Origin: Bifidobacterium breve
Lineage (GTDB): Bacteria > Actinomycetota > Acidimicrobiia > IMCC26256 > PALSA-555
Length of the DNA: 5,822 bases
Assembly (NCBI GenBank): GCA_945889545.1
Contig: CAMDCC010000194.1
Coordinates: 1 to 5,822 of the forward strand
Direction: 5' to 3'
In this document: positions 5,811 through 5,822 of the stretch, one piece after another
How positions within the stretch are numbered: position 1 is the stretch's first letter
Layout: each line of letters starts with the position of its first letter
The notes under the pieces: generated by a model
Told to the model about the DNA's origin: nothing
What the model saw: only the letters and a program-made list of their open reading frames with translations
Databases searched by the model: none
Program-made: the position numbers and the translations under genes

Positions 5811-5822
5811 TGCGACAGCCTC
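5811..5822 (-). repeat. Terminal inverted repeat, transposase-start end
   Basis: TGCGACAGCCTC on the plus strand, the exact reverse complement of 4201-4212. It is the last 12 bases of the window, so nothing beyond this end can be examined. Confidence 0.88.

Larger units (their letters stand above)
4201..5822 (-). mobile_element. IS1182-family insertion sequence, apparently complete
   Basis: A 1,622-base element bounded by the inverted repeats GAGGCTGTCGCA at both ends and holding a single intact transposase gene on the minus strand. The size fits the IS1182 family. The transposase leaves 102 bases to the 4201 end and 62 bases to the 5822 end. The outer right boundary coincides with the last base of the window, so the target duplication cannot be read, and the repeat could extend outward by some bases. 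The left flank is 34 bases from the fabI start codon. Confidence 0.87.

Noticed and set aside
1..5822. CRISPR arrays, tRNA or rRNA genes, prophage or defence genes
   Set aside because: I saw no direct repeat arrays, cloverleaf-like stretches or relevant protein motifs on either strand; nearly all of the window is accounted for by six genes and one IS.

Overview
The window (5,822 bases, high GC, a mix of ATG and GTG starts) looks like chromosomal DNA from a high-GC bacterium, most likely an actinobacterium. The main evidence is an enoyl-ACP reductase whose core closely matches mycobacterial InhA. I cannot assign a genus. Five housekeeping or metabolic genes are followed by an insertion sequence that reaches the last base, so this may be a short contig broken at a multicopy repeat.

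Layout: (i) 13-2380, minus strand: a two-gene unit, transcribed first as an MFS transporter with an unusual ~125-residue soluble N-terminal extension, then a dienelactone-hydrolase-family enzyme whose ATG lies one base past the transporter stop. (ii) 2381-2491: a divergent intergenic region. (iii) 2492-2956, plus strand: a Bcp/PrxQ-type thiol peroxidase, the only plus-strand gene. (iv) 2966-4166, minus strand: an InhA/FabI-type enoyl-ACP reductase followed 25 bases later by a small stand-alone cyclic-nucleotide-binding-domain protein, which converges on the peroxiredoxin with only 9 bases between the stops. (v) 4201-5822: a complete-looking IS1182-family insertion sequence with an intact DDE transposase and 12-bp perfect terminal inverted repeats, its inner end 34 bases upstream of the fabI start codon.

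The transporter and hydrolase probably act together: uptake or export of a small metabolite, then ester or lactone hydrolysis. FabI performs the last reduction of type II fatty acid elongation, and the cyclic-nucleotide protein may be co-transcribed with it. The insertion has separated fabI from whatever was upstream, so its present expression probably depends on the IS or on the 34 remaining bases. I found no clearly new multi-gene system. The most unusual points are the transporter fusion, the fabI-CNB pair and the IS placed directly in front of an essential-type gene.
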